Origin: Eutreptiella sp. 'Long Island Sound 2002'
Taxonomy: Eukaryota > Euglenozoa > Euglenophyceae > Eutreptiales > Eutreptiaceae
DNA: 64,000 nucleotides
Reading direction: 5' to 3'
Assembly: GCA_964036045.1 (NCBI GenBank)
Contig: OZ038391.1
Span: 38,167,833-38,231,832, forward strand
The position numbers and the translations under genes are program-made. Numbering within the stretch: position 1 is the stretch's first letter; each line of letters opens with the position of its first letter. The notes beneath the pieces were generated by a model that was not told where the DNA came from, did no database searches, and saw only the letters and a list, made by a program, of their open reading frames with translations. Positions 1 through 9,744 of this stretch are shown here, piece after piece.

Positions 1-607
1 CAAGTTGGCTTTTGGGGCAGTGCGCCTAGCAATTGTGATTGATGAATAATTGTTAATGGTTTTTGGCAAAAACTGGCCACAAAGCATCTGGGGGAGGGGG
101 GGGGGTTGGCACAAGGCCTCGGGGGGGTTTGGCACAAGGCCTCGGGGGGTGGGGGGGGGAGGCTGTGCCAAAATAGGTGTGCCTGGAATTCCTGTGAGAC
201 ACATACCTCTATTCTTTTCCACTGATGCTTCACCGGAGGACGTCCCCCTCCAATTGTCCAGCATTAAATCATGCATTATGGTTCCTCGTCGTCCTGCCCT
301 GCGGGGAGGGAGGGGCATCAGCCTGAGGGCACGTTCCAGTGCGGCCACATGTGTTAGAGGCATGCTCTCATCAGCAATTGTCAAGCCACTACGACATGAA
401 CACAGCCTGACCCCCTTTCTGTTGTCTCCGTTCCCTTTGTTGGACTCTGATTTGTTCTGCACGAATTTTTTGTGTTGTGTGGTGTGACAAACAATCCACT
501 CTTACCCACTAGTTTGCGCCCCCACCCAACGACCGCAATAAACACAGGCAGGTCACATAAAAAGACATTGCACTGTTGTCTTCCGTAGGGTCCTGCACCA
601 CCGGCAG
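1..607. other. Left-edge segment, no assignable gene
   Basis: Contains two G-rich direct repeats of a GGGGGGTTTGGCACAAGGCC-like unit near positions 90-160. Open frames are present on both strands but have no domain-like composition and no clear splice signals, except that the sequence runs into the acceptor used by the exon starting at 608. Upstream exons of that gene probably lie here or beyond the window edge, but I cannot place them. Confidence 0.4.
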
Positions 608-1337
608 CCAAGCATCGGAATCTGCTTCAATTTGCAAGTGATGCAGTGGATGGCATTCAGATCAGTCAAGCCACCCCAGGTATGCAATACACATGTTCAT
701 GCAACAAACATCAGCATAATGCACGTTGCACCCTCGTCAATCAGCTTCACTGAGGGGCAGGATAGTTCCCGACCCTTGACCAATTTTAAGTTAGATGGGA
801 TGGTTTGCCTCTGGTATGCATCCCTTCATTCTCGGTTTGGTGATGGTTCAGAGGGTCCGTTTTCAGTGAGGGCGAGGGAATCCGCTGGGTTGTATGTGTC
901 ATATGGTGATCACATAGGGGCAAAAGGCAGGTATTGTATTTTGATCTCTTCTTGGAAACCATGGCATGCCCTGCAGTGGGTTTTTTGCTGTTGGACAGTT
1001 AAGTTTACCAATTCGCACTTGTTACACGTCCCGTGTTTCAGATCAGCTGCTGCGAGAGATCCGTGGCCACGTTGAGCACATCAAGGACCTAGAGAGACAA
1101 TTGGGCACCATGGAGTCTGAGAATTCTCATACCTCTGGATATGGTGGGATGCCGTGGACTGTGCTGTCATGCTTTGCTGTGTTGATGCTTGGCATTTGGA
1201 TTGGGGCCCGTCCCACTTATAAAACAAAGGAGACACCCACAGATCTGTCGCCTTGCAGCTCGTGCTCTCCAGTGCTGAGAGAGCCCATTCTTTCTCTAAC
1301 AGCGTTGACCAAACGTTTTGCTAGTGGTTCCGTCTAA
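608..1337 (+). CDS. 3' end of a coiled-coil, C-terminal membrane-anchored protein (two exons: 608-679, 1042-1337)
   Basis: Exon 608-679 follows a CAG acceptor and ends at CCCAG|GTATGC. Exon 1042-1337 follows TTTCAG. The junction is phase 1 on both sides and restores one frame across the 362-nt intron, which is the main evidence that both exons are real. The second exon encodes a charged amphipathic stretch (QLLREIRGHVEHIKDLERQL) suited to a coiled coil. A Gly/Ser/Tyr linker follows, then a hydrophobic segment WTVLSCFAVLMLGIWIGARP that fits one membrane span, and a short Thr/Ser-rich tail ending at TAA. The layout resembles a tail-anchored or SNARE-like membrane protein, but no family signature is visible. 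The 5' part lies left of 608, probably outside the window. Confidence 0.6.
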
Positions 1338-2110
1338 GATTCCATTGCAATACGTTCAGACCACCCATCCCCATTTGTGTAGCTAAGAGCAAAGCAGATA
1401 CAACAATGCCGTTGTAGACCCCGGAATCGCAGTTTTAAAACAGATATCAGCCATGCAGCAGACAGATAGAAATCGGAAGCACTGTGCCACAGACCTTCGT
1501 GTGCATGTGCCTCAACCGTTTCCTGCACACCATCCCCCACGCAGCAGATCACCCATCTCTGCTCCATGCATTTCTGCGTCAATGTTTGGCAGAAACAACA
1601 GGACATTTTTATATCTCGTTCTGTACACTGGGAAAGGGCAATATCCCTGACTCACCTGCATCCAGTTTGTTTAGAGCAATGCGCCAGGGGGCTGGTATCA
1701 CCTGAAAGCTACCAGGAAGCTGCCTGTAGGGAGCTGAACCGGCCTGGAAGGTGTTTTAACCACTCAGAACCGCTAAGAGTGGTTCTGGTGGCCTGCTTAC
1801 CCTTGCCACTGCCCTTCTCGCGAATACCTGAGCCAAAAGTTGCTCCCGGATCCGTTTTTTCTGGGGAGTGAATAGGCGCGCATTGCAGCCCTGGAAAATT
1901 CACTCCCATACCCTCGTCTCTCTCCTTCGGAAGGGTCCCTTTCATGCAGCGTATCCCCATATCCCAGCAGCATTACCCTGCCGAGTGGAGAAGCCCCCTT
2001 TACAAACACCCGGATCGCTCTCCCCTGCAGTACCCCTCAGGGACCCATGCGCTCGCGGTGGAAGATTGCACTACGTAGGTAGGTCTCTTCTATGTGCTGC
2101 ATTGACCATC
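1338..2110. other. Intergenic, nothing assignable
   Basis: Overlapping short open frames occur on both strands between 1450 and 2000, none with domain-like composition or convincing splice borders. Probably downstream flank of the preceding gene. Confidence 0.35.
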
Positions 2111-2225
2111 CTGCTTGTCGTGAAACATGCCAAAGGACCCTGCTTGTCCGGAAACATGTCAAAGGACCCTGCTTGTCCGGAAACATGTCAAAGGACCCTG
2201 CTTGTCCGGAAACATGTCAAAGAAC
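2111..2225 (+). repeat. 29-bp tandem repeat, about 3.5-4 copies
   Basis: A GAAACATGTCAAAGGACCC-containing unit starts at 2122, 2151, 2180 and 2209, exactly 29 bp apart, with almost no divergence except the first copy (CGTGAAACATGCC). Confidence 0.9.
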
Positions 2226-3627
2226 AGAGGCTTTGTACTCCTGCAAACCCAGTTGTTGGTTCTTGTAATTTAAACGGTAATCATCCATGCATTTTGGTTT
2301 AGAACACATGCGCCCTGTGTGATCATGGTCAAGCATGGCCTGACAGCAAAAACGCACTCTGAAGGCTTGCTGCCTTGCACCAAGCCTGTCACGGTGCATC
2401 ATGAAACTGACCCTGGCAGCTTGACAGCAACAGAACAATACTGCAGTCCGACAGGGTTCTTGTTGTCGGACAAGCAAGACAGTGGTCTTGTTCATGGACA
2501 ACCAGGTTTATCGACATGGGTGAGTCGGGCAGGGCAAGCATGTGCAGGTTTAGGATAGCCACAAAGTGTGCGATGTGTTACTGCAATTTGTTTCCACCAA
2601 GTATTTCTCTACCAACACTCTCCCATATGCTTGAATGAATGATGATATATACCTCCAAGCATTTCGCTGTACATACAGTCTCACTCCCAGGCATGAGCTA
2701 AGCTACCCCACATTGAATGGCTCAATGAATTTTGTCTCTGACGCCTGTTTTCTGCGCATACACCGAGAACAGGAGTACGAGCTTCTGGGCAACCAATGAA
2801 CAGCTGACTGAATGAAACCATGCATTACAAGCACAAGTTCTCCCTGAATTTCCTCATCAATGACAGAACGCAACTATTCATACAGCAATGACTCACCACC
2901 AGATTCGTTTATTGGTGGTGCCGAATCTGGGCAACAACGGTTGGGTGTTGTCTTGGTGATGAGATCAATGGTATCAACAGTCACTGCGGCCTTGTTCACA
3001 CAACGATGATTGTCCAGTGGGGTTGCTGACCCCACTGGTGTCCACACATTTGTGGATTGGTATGGTGGTGGTGATGAGCTTCTCACTGTACATACAAGCC
3101 TATGTGCACTGATCACCAGTGTGTCAGGGCATTGGGGTCCCATCTGGTGCGGGAACACACAACAAAACAAGACATTTGTCGTACTGAGCAGTTATTGAAG
3201 CCTGTGTGATTGCCATAACCCATTGAGGGTTGCTTAGCAGGGTTTCAGTAGCCACTGAAGAGGTGTAGGTTGAATAAGATGTTGCATTGTCTACGCATCA
3301 GCATGTGGGGACAGAAAAGTAAGCATCTTTGAACATGCTTGGGAGACAGATTTCTGTTTGGCTGCTTCAGATGTTGTGCCCTGTGTGTTGCATTTGCTGG
3401 TTCCTTCATATCACAACAATCTGGTTCAGGTTTTACGAGCGACGGACGACAACGCAAGACCAGTAGAATGCAATGTGCAGCGGCAGATGGAAGGTAGAAG
3501 TGAACAGAGAAGCGGGTCAAGGGGTTGCACAGCCCCCAGCCCAAAGCCCTTGCTCTTTTTGCAGGTAGGCTCATGCTCAGGGGCCCAAGGTGGCTGGGGT
3601 TTTGTAGCCCGTGGGTTGTTCTGCCCA
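2226..3627. other. Intergenic with weak open frames on both strands
   Basis: Around 2874-3198 both strands are open for 60-100 codons (plus 3010-3198, minus 2874-3170) and neither is clearly the coding one. No splice pair or domain supports a gene. The remainder shows no structure I can name. Confidence 0.35.
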
Positions 3628-4060
3628 TGAGCATGAATTGGTAAAAGGTAGGATACAAATGATTGAGCTGGGGTGGGGGATAGTGCCTTTTAACATGAAT
3701 TGGTGCCAAGTAGGACATGGGAGATACTGCCCATAAATATGAACTGGTGCGAGGAAGGACACACATGGGTGACCTATTGTGGTTTCCTTCCCATGAAAAT
3801 GAATTGGCACCAGGTAGGACACACACAGGTGACCACGGGTGGGGGATATTTGCCCATGAACATGATTTGGCGCAAGGGAGGACACACAAGGGTGAGCCGG
3901 AGGTGAGGGATGCTGCCTATTAACATGATTTGGTGTCGGGTAGGACACACAGGGATGACCAAAGGGTGGGGGATGCTGCCCACAAACACTACTTGGCGGC
4001 ACGTAGGACAGAGAGGTGACCAAAGGGTGGGGCATACTGCCCATGAACATAAATTGGAAT
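3628..4060 (+). repeat. Degenerate minisatellite, about 70-bp unit, 6-7 copies
   Basis: The phrase GCCCATGAACATGAATTGG, followed by a GGTAGGACACACA block and a GGTGACCAAAGGGTGGGGGA block, recurs about every 65-70 bp from 3628 to 4055 with substitutions and small indels. The open frames seen on both strands are by-products of this array. Confidence 0.85.
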
Positions 4061-4211
4061 CTTCAACTAGCAACAGTGGTAGTGGTGTGTGCTCTTTGTC
4101 CAATGGTTGGGATATTGATGAGGATAGTACTGCTAAACCTCAGGCTACAATTTCAATCTCCCCACCACAAATAACACGAGCATTGGATGCAACACCCACA
4201 CCCTCCCAAAT
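4061..4211 (+). other. Short coding-like Ser/Thr/Pro-rich segment left of the retroelement
   Basis: One frame reads through a Ser/Thr/Pro-rich low-complexity peptide (for example SNGWDIDEDSTAKPQ and ISISPPQITRALDATPTPSQ) and runs directly into the left repeat of the retroelement at 4212. It could be a host exon cut by the insertion, or chance. No acceptor or partner exon is established. Confidence 0.3.
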
Positions 4212-4308
4212 CTGCTGTTTCCCCAGTAACAGTAGTTGTACACCATACTTTGTTTTGTTCATTATGATGCCCTGTTCCATTCAGAATTTTATAAACTATA
4301 ACAGGGCC
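4212..4308 (+). repeat. Split direct repeat A1 (left terminus)
   Basis: Matches 9313-9409 at a constant offset of 5,101 bp over 97 bp. It starts CTGCTGTTTCCCCAGTAAC and ends AACAGGGCC; similarity stops on both sides. Confidence 0.95.
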
Positions 4309-4431
4309 TTCAGACGAAGGTGCTGTTCCTTTTGCTGCGCAGGCCGAACAGCTGATCTACTTCCACTCCTTTGAGAGTTGTTCCTACTGATTTCGTGGAG
4401 TTCAATTTGGTGGCAACGCAGCAGTATAGAA

Positions 4432-5466
4432 ATGGAGGATGCACTGTCGTTCGCGGATTACATCCAAGGAGATGCCCATGGAGATTTTCGGCTTGGGGCG
4501 GATACCAAGTCGTGGACGCGTCGAAAGCTGGTCCTGATGCGAGAACTTCGGGGTATGCCTGACGAGGGGGAGGCCTGGGCCAAGAATTTCGCGTCCACCG
4601 TCTCGTTCACGGGCTCTCGGGACGAGTTCATCGACCGCTTGGTGGGTTACATGCTTCTGGAAGACGTCACGCCGGACTTCGCCACTGGGGCGTTCAAGAA
4701 GTCTTCCTCCGCAGCACCGACAGTGCCGGCGCCTGGGCAAGTGGACCCTGCAATCCTTAAATTGCTGGAGGACCAGGGACAGCTCATCAAGTCCCTTACC
4801 GCCAAGGTCCAAAGCATCACTGAGGCGCCACCGAAGGACCAGTTGCAGGTACGTGCATTATCACTAAAGGCCATCCACGATGCGGACACAGCCACCAACC
4901 ACCCCCAATGGATTAATCGGGCTCTCTTCCTCCTGGTACGGCTGCTCAAATTCGAGAATGTCCCTGCCTCCGCAGTCACTATGATTCCGAAAATGTCCGA
5001 TGCCGCGGCTAAGGAGATCATGCTGGGCCTCACTGACGAGGACAGGAGGGACGACACGCCGTGGACCGACCGTAAACACCCAGATGGGTCCGACAGTATG
5101 GACACGTCCGACTCCGCGCAGGTCTCTGAGAGATTTCACACCCTGGTGCAGGCACTGTGGACGCTCGTTTTCTCTGCGACGGCCTCTTACAAAGAACGGT
5201 ACGAGGGGACGTCTGGTTCTTCATCTACCTCTGGATCTCAGAAGGAATCGGATGTTCGGCTGGAGGAGGGCCTGTCGGAGGCGGGCAAACGCCTAAAGAA
5301 GGCTATGCGGCGGCGTTTCAAGGTCATCGACGGTGAGGAGTTCTTCGAGATTCACAAGAATGAGTGGGTATGCACGACTGAGGATCCCGTCGGCCCATGC
5401 AAGACTTGCAAGGCTCGTGGTGAGGTGACCCGTCACTGGGTCTGGAGGTGTCCCTTTCTTGAGTGA
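4432..5466 (+). CDS. gag: Retroelement Gag-like protein
   Basis: From the ATG at 4432 (first in frame after A1) the product is 344 residues, ending at TGA 5464-5466. It begins MEDALSFADYIQGDAHGDF; the middle is charged and moderately helical with a Ser-rich stretch near residue 270. The C-terminus has a Cys/His cluster, CKTCKARGEVTRHWVWRC, spaced C-x2-C-x8-H-x4-C. This resembles a retroviral-type zinc knuckle (C-x2-C-x4-H-x4-C) with a longer first loop, and probably binds nucleic acid. Gag would package element RNA in cytoplasmic particles. The reading frame after the TGA stays open in the same frame for 3.4 kb, so the stop is the only barrier between Gag and downstream coding sequence. Assignment as Gag rests on position and the Cys/His motif, not on sequence recognition. 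Confidence 0.7.
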   Translation: MEDALSFADYIQGDAHGDFRLGADTKSWTRRKLVLMRELRGMPDEGEAWAKNFASTVSFTGSRDEFIDRLVGYMLLEDVTPDFATGAFKKSSSAAPTVPAPGQVDPAILKLLEDQGQLIKSLTAKVQSITEAPPKDQLQVRALSLKAIHDADTATNHPQWINRALFLLVRLLKFENVPASAVTMIPKMSDAAAKEIMLGLTDEDRRDDTPWTDRKHPDGSDSMDTSDSAQVSERFHTLVQALWTLVFSATASYKERYEGTSGSSSTSGSQKESDVRLEEGLSEAGKRLKKAMRRRFKVIDGEEFFEIHKNEWVCTTEDPVGPCKTCKARGEVTRHWVWRCPFLE

Positions 5467-7070
5467 CGCGACGCGCCGGGGGGGCTGGAACCGGTCTTGG
5501 AGCTGGCGAGTTCGGCGGTGGCAGTGGCACCGGTATCAGAGTGGGTCGGAAAAACCATCGACTGGAGATCCATTGCGGCCTTGTGGCGAGAGCTCGGGTA
5601 TGCGGATCCGGCGGACGATGTCCAGACATGCCTCATCAGCACTTGGAAGGAGGGGACACGAAATTCCTACGGTTCTTCCATGGGTCGGCACCGGCGGGGG
5701 ACACGCAGGGCCTGGCGGAGAGTATTTTGCTCCTCCTCTTCCGATCGGGATATCGACCCGCAACGCTGCGGGGCGCTGTGTCAGCGTTACACGCAGTGTG
5801 GGTCATGGGGTGGATACCGCCGCTACGATGGGAATGCCTCTGGCGCCTCGCCCGTGCGCCGGTGGCTACCCCAGGAGACCGCCCTTACGCAGGCCCCCAT
5901 GTTCTGCAGGTCATGGCCGAGGCCTGCCAGACTCCGGAGGACTGGGCTGTCTTCGCCGCCGCCGTCCTCTCCTTCAGCAGCCTCACACGCGTGGGGGAAA
6001 TCGCGTCTGTCCGGCGCTCCGGCCTGCGGGGGAAGGCGGTGGCTTTCTGGGGCCTCAAAAGGGACTCGCGCTGGGTTTCCCGTGACCTCGGCAGCTTTGC
6101 GGGCGAGTGGGCCCACTGGTTGCGGCGCCAGTTCCCTGGACGGGACGTCATGGTCGACAGAGCCGCCGTCCTCGAAGAGGGTATGGCCAGGCTGCTCCAA
6201 GGCAGCCCTTACGCTGCTTACCGCTGGCACTCGTGGCGTCGCGCGGGGGCTGCCTTCCTCCGCTTCCGTGGCCTCCCCTGGCGCTACCTATGCTGGTGGG
6301 GACGCTGGGCCAGTGTGCGCATGGCACACTTCTATGCAGCGGCGCCGGAGGACTTCACCTTCCACTCGAGTTCGCGCCTACCATGGCCAACGAGTCAGGG
6401 GGTCAAGTGGATCACCACCGACACGGCGGAGTTCTGGCCGTCATCGCTCATGGGACTCTGCTTGCCGGACGAGAGGCCCGCTAAGCTCCCGGCCACCGGA
6501 TCGAAGCGCGACAGGGGTTCCGAGGCCGTGGTGGAAGGGGACGACTCCGGGGACGCTATGCAGCCGCCTACCGCCAAGCGACCCTCACGACCCACGCCGC
6601 CTCGAAAACCTTCGCGGAGAAACGGGCAGTCGACCCCCTCGGGTCCGTCGGTGGCTGCCCCGCAGTCCGCGTCGACCACAGAGCGCCGAAAGGTTCCGCC
6701 CTCCCCGGCCCAAGACTCCCCTCCTGGAGGTCCGACAGGAGAGGGCATTACCCCCGACTCTTCCACCACCGCGCCAGCCCCCGAGTCCGGCTCATCGGTC
6801 GGAGCCGACGGTTCCCCCCAACGCCAGTCCGTTGCCGCGAAGTTCAAGGGACGGGCCCGGGACCACCAGCGCACCGCCCCCGTTGTGCGAGGAGGAAGCG
6901 GCGGGTCTGGACTTCTTCGCATGCGGTCTCGAGGAAGAGGGCCCGGAGCTCCTGTTGAACTCCCGCCGGGGACAGCAATGGCTGGATCGCGTGTCCGAAG
7001 GCTTAAGGGTGCCTCTCGCGGACAGCGGTCTCGTCAGGTCCCGGATCCGATTATTATTGATGAGGGGTAA
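5467..7070 (+). CDS. Tyrosine recombinase of the retroelement, frameshifted
   Basis: The catalytic part is in the frame closing with TAA at 7068-7070. Box I arginine lies in the motif LTRVGE (codon at 5988). Box II has HSWR (His codon 6228, Arg codon 6237) and a tyrosine in HFYA (codon 6333), giving the R...HxxR...Y signature of the tyrosine recombinase family that cuts and joins the circular DNA intermediate. The N-terminal part appears in a different frame, the Gag frame: the region 5490-5680 encodes WKEGTRNSYGSSM, typical of the N-terminal DNA-binding domain start. The frames switch between about 5660 and 5690, consistent with a one-base loss or a -1 recoding event. A Pro/Ser/Arg-rich tail of some 230 residues follows the catalytic Tyr. 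No ATG initiates the catalytic frame before 5628, so fusion to Gag by readthrough or recoding is possible. Confidence 0.8.
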
Positions 7071-8898
7071 TGTGGTGGCGAGGGATTTGGGGGTTTTTGA
7101 TTTTCTGGAGGCGGCTGTTGCAGCGCTTGACCGCCTGGAGCCAGACCTTTGGCCGGTGGTTTTTCGTGAATCGACGTCTCCAAAGCCGATCCTGGTGGGA
7201 TTGTCCCTGGACGTGCTGGAAAGGGGGATTGGGGCGGTGGGTAGCATTCGCATCCCGGATTTCATTTGGCATGCAGTGGCCCCAAATGATGTCCTGTCGG
7301 TGTCTACGCGCGCGTTACCGGGCATCCAAAATATTTCTCCTGAAGGTTTGGTGATGGCTAGAGCCTTGGTGCGGGATGGCGTTTTGACTCGGTGCCCTTC
7401 CAACCTACCCCCTAATGGCTGGCTGCTCCCGGTTCCCAAAAATTCGGAGAAAGCATCCATGATAGTGCATTTGGTGCAGTTCAATAAGCAGCATGCCAAC
7501 CGCCCGCCGTCCTTCACCCTCCCGGTCGTGGAGGATTTGGCTTTCCTCATTGAGCTGCATTACTTGCGGGCGGGCCAGGGGTGTCTTGCGTTTTCTGAGG
7601 AAGTGGGCCGCTATTTGTGCGACCCTTTTTTGCGCGCGCTCGATGACCTGCGTTTGGAGGCGCCTGAGGGGGCCCCCCTGCTGGCATGCCATGTTGATCT
7701 TAAGAATGCATTCTGGTCGTTGCGTTTACCCGATGCCTTCAAGCAGACCTTCAGGGTCAGTATTGACGGACAGACGTTCGCCTTCAATTGCCTACATTTT
7801 GGATGGCAATACTCTCCAGTGATTTGCCAGACCGTGCTAGGCTACTTGCTGCAGGGGCTGGATTTGGTTTCGGTGTTGGTTTTGCACTATCTTGATGATT
7901 TTCTAGTTTTGGGATTCGGGGCAGGCAACGTGCGTTCAGCGGCGGCGCGACTCTGTGACCTGTTGGGTCGTGAGGGGGCGATCATCAGCCCCAAGAGCAT
8001 CCTTGAGCCTGTGCCGTCCATTGTCTGGTTGGGTAAGCAATTGGTGCTGTCTGGGGCGGGACAGGGCGTTTTTGTGGTCACCAACCAATGGATCGTCCTG
8101 CTGGGTCTATGGTTGCGCGTTGCGCTGCTGCCTTTGTCCCGGAAGCTCGCTCGACGGGTTTTTGGCCGTTTTTCATGGGCCCTGAGACCCCAGGTGGGCG
8201 CTTGCCCCTTTTTGGCTGGTTGGTGGTCACACGTTATGTGGGGCTCTTCCTTTTTGCCCTCAGCCCCCTTGAAACTGGTTCATAGCCTCCTGCACTGCCT
8301 TGTCATGTCACGGCGTGGTTGGACTCCGAGACGAGTCGATTCCCCCTCTTCTGCGGGCAGAGGCCTCGTTTTCGTCGACGCTGCCTTCGATTTGGACCGC
8401 TTCAAGGTGGGTCTCTGGGGTCCAGCACTGGGGGGCAGGGTTTTTCGCTGTGGGCACGAGGTTTTGACGCAGCAGGAGGCAGAGTTGGACTCCCTGGTCC
8501 AGGGCCTTAGTTTCATAGTCAATGTGGGCTGGCCCGTCTTCAGGTTGGTCGGAGACAATGCCTCCTCCATCGGCCAGATGGCGGGAATGCGCGCCCGGTC
8601 CGGTTTAAAGAGACATAACAGGAACCTGCGCAGAGCTTTCTACCTACTCCAGAGATCTGATTCAACAGTTTTCCTCGAGTGGGTCCCAGGCGATTTGAAC
8701 CCGGCCGACTGTTTCTCCCGTATTGACGGTGATTTTGGCGGCGACTTCGCTGCGGCGGGGTTGGCAGCTTGGGACAGGTTTCGGTCCCTGCAGGCTTTCC
8801 CCGCCCTCCCTTGCCCTGTGTGGGTTGCGAATTTGCCCAAGGGGCGCACTGCTATGGACCGCCAGCTTGCAGAATGTCCTGTGGGGGCTGTCTCTTAG
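7060..8898 (+). CDS. Reverse transcriptase-RNase H of the retroelement
   Basis: The same frame as Gag is open from 5467 to 8898, but RT-like composition begins near 6880. An ATG at 7060 overlaps the recombinase TAA by a few bases (ATGAGGGGTAA), suggesting reinitiation, and gives 612 residues. RT motifs: LLPVPKNSEKASMI (fingers), CHVDLKNAFWSLRL (motif A Asp), FGWQYSPVICQ (motif B region), and catalytic YLDD at 7888-7899 (residues about 277-280 from this ATG). RNase H follows at about 8360-8740 with Asp in VFVDAAFD, Glu in EAELDSL, Asp in LVGDNASS and WVPGDLNPAD. The enzyme copies element RNA and removes the template. No DAM-like methyltransferase domain follows, unlike DIRS1. Both catalytic cores look intact. 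Confidence 0.9.
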   Translation: MRGNVVARDLGVFDFLEAAVAALDRLEPDLWPVVFRESTSPKPILVGLSLDVLERGIGAVGSIRIPDFIWHAVAPNDVLSVSTRALPGIQNISPEGLVMARALVRDGVLTRCPSNLPPNGWLLPVPKNSEKASMIVHLVQFNKQHANRPPSFTLPVVEDLAFLIELHYLRAGQGCLAFSEEVGRYLCDPFLRALDDLRLEAPEGAPLLACHVDLKNAFWSLRLPDAFKQTFRVSIDGQTFAFNCLHFGWQYSPVICQTVLGYLLQGLDLVSVLVLHYLDDFLVLGFGAGNVRSAAARLCDLLGREGAIISPKSILEPVPSIVWLGKQLVLSGAGQGVFVVTNQWIVLLGLWLRVALLPLSRKLARRVFGRFSWALRPQVGACPFLAGWWSHVMWGSSFLPSAPLKLVHSLLHCLVMSRRGWTPRRVDSPSSAGRGLVFVDAAFDLDRFKVGLWGPALGGRVFRCGHEVLTQQEAELDSLVQGLSFIVNVGWPVFRLVGDNASSIGQMAGMRARSGLKRHNRNLRRAFYLLQRSDSTVFLEWVPGDLNPADCFSRIDGDFGGDFAAAGLAAWDRFRSLQAFPALPCPVWVANLPKGRTAMDRQLAECPVGAVS

Positions 8899-9260
8899 TA
8901 TTGGCGGAACGCCTCGCAGGGCGGGATGCTGGGGGCCTCTTGCCACTTTTCGGCGGGTCCCTGGTGTCCTCTTGCCCGTAGAGGCTCTGCCTTCCCTGAG
9001 GGACCTGACCCAGCACGGCTGCTTTCCGTTTCCGGTGCCTGTATTTTTGTTTTAGATTCAGTATCAACTCTGGTGGCCTCTCCACGACCGCGCGGCCACG
9101 TGCTCTTGGCCGGACGCCTGTTGGCTGGAATGCCAGTGGCGAGTTCGCTGCGGCGTTTCCCACGGTGTCTGTGCTTGGAGGTGTCGTGACCGCGTGGGAA
9201 GACACAACACTATCTATGGTCGCTGGAGTATGGATTGGTGCTGGCTGAATCACAAAGACC

Positions 9261-9314
9261 GCGCACCAGGAAGTCATATGGCCTTTGAATGAGTTTTGTT
9301 TTGCTTGTACAACT
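9261..9314 (+). repeat. Split direct repeat B1
   Basis: 54 bp starting GCGCACCAGGAAGTCATATG, repeated at 9521-9574 (offset 260 bp). Its last two bases (CT) are also the first two of A2. Confidence 0.95.
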
Positions 9315-9409
9315 GCTGTTTCCCCAGTAACAGTAGTTGTACACCATACTTTGTTTTGTTCATTATGATGCCCTGTTCCATTCAGAATTTTATAAACTAT
9401 AACAGGGCC
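9313..9409 (+). repeat. Split direct repeat A2
   Basis: Copy of A1 (4212-4308), directly adjoining B1. It also carries the short motif ACAGTAGTTGTACACC found in A1. Divergence from A1 is minimal, implying a recent insertion. Confidence 0.95.
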
Positions 9410-9520
9410 CTCCCACCCACCCAGGGAAGGGGAGAGGGGGATGGGGTCCCACCCGCCCGCCCATACTGTCACTGTACGAGTCTCTATGGAGGTGATCACC
9501 TCTCATGACGTCGAGGTGCT

Positions 9521-9574
9521 GCGCACCAGGAAGTCATATGGCCTTTGAATGAGTTTTGTTTTGCTTGTACAACT
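9521..9574 (+). repeat. Split direct repeat B2 (right terminus)
   Basis: Copy of B1. Similarity ends at ACAACT, where host DNA resumes. The 111 bp between A2 and B2 (9410-9520) is specific to the element's 3' region. Confidence 0.95.
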
Positions 9575-9744
9575 TTGGGTGTTGTGGGCGTATGCAAAGC
9601 GCGGTCCGTTCCCAAGTAGGGATTGTGTCAAGCACACAACCTCTAGCGTTCCCCTTGGGTAGAGTCGAGCACCTGGCATCTCTTTGGACCCGTTTTCCAA
9701 CCATAACCTATTTTCCCCACACCGGGGGCCCCGAAATGGTAGGG

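Larger units (their letters stand above)
4212..9574 (+). mobile_element. Tyrosine-recombinase (DIRS-order, PAT/kangaroo-type) retrotransposon with split direct repeats
   Basis: A 5.36-kb element with the order A1 (4212-4308), gag, tyrosine recombinase, RT-RNase H, B1 (9261-9314), A2 (9313-9409), B2 (9521-9574). A1 and A2 are 97-bp near-identical direct repeats. B1 and B2 are 54-bp near-identical direct repeats. B1 and A2 abut and share the dinucleotide CT, while the outer junctions are A1 on the left and B2 on the right. This split-direct-repeat layout is the known hallmark of PAT/kangaroo/Ngaro-like YR retroelements, which integrate by site-specific recombination of a circular intermediate and lack an integrase and long terminal repeats. 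No target duplication is evident, as expected. The recombinase frame carries a shift, so this copy is probably defective unless recoded. Confidence 0.92.

Noticed and set aside
3245-4103. Several minus-strand frames of 100-214 codons with repeated CVLPGA-like text
   Set aside because: Shadow of the 70-bp minisatellite.
5459-6085. 208-codon plus-strand frame overlapping the recombinase
   Set aside because: Arg/Gly-rich shadow of the GC-rich recombinase gene in the third frame; no motif.
4212-9574. LTR retrotransposon
   Set aside because: No long terminal repeats at both ends, no aspartic protease or DDE integrase; the recombinase and split repeats define a YR element.
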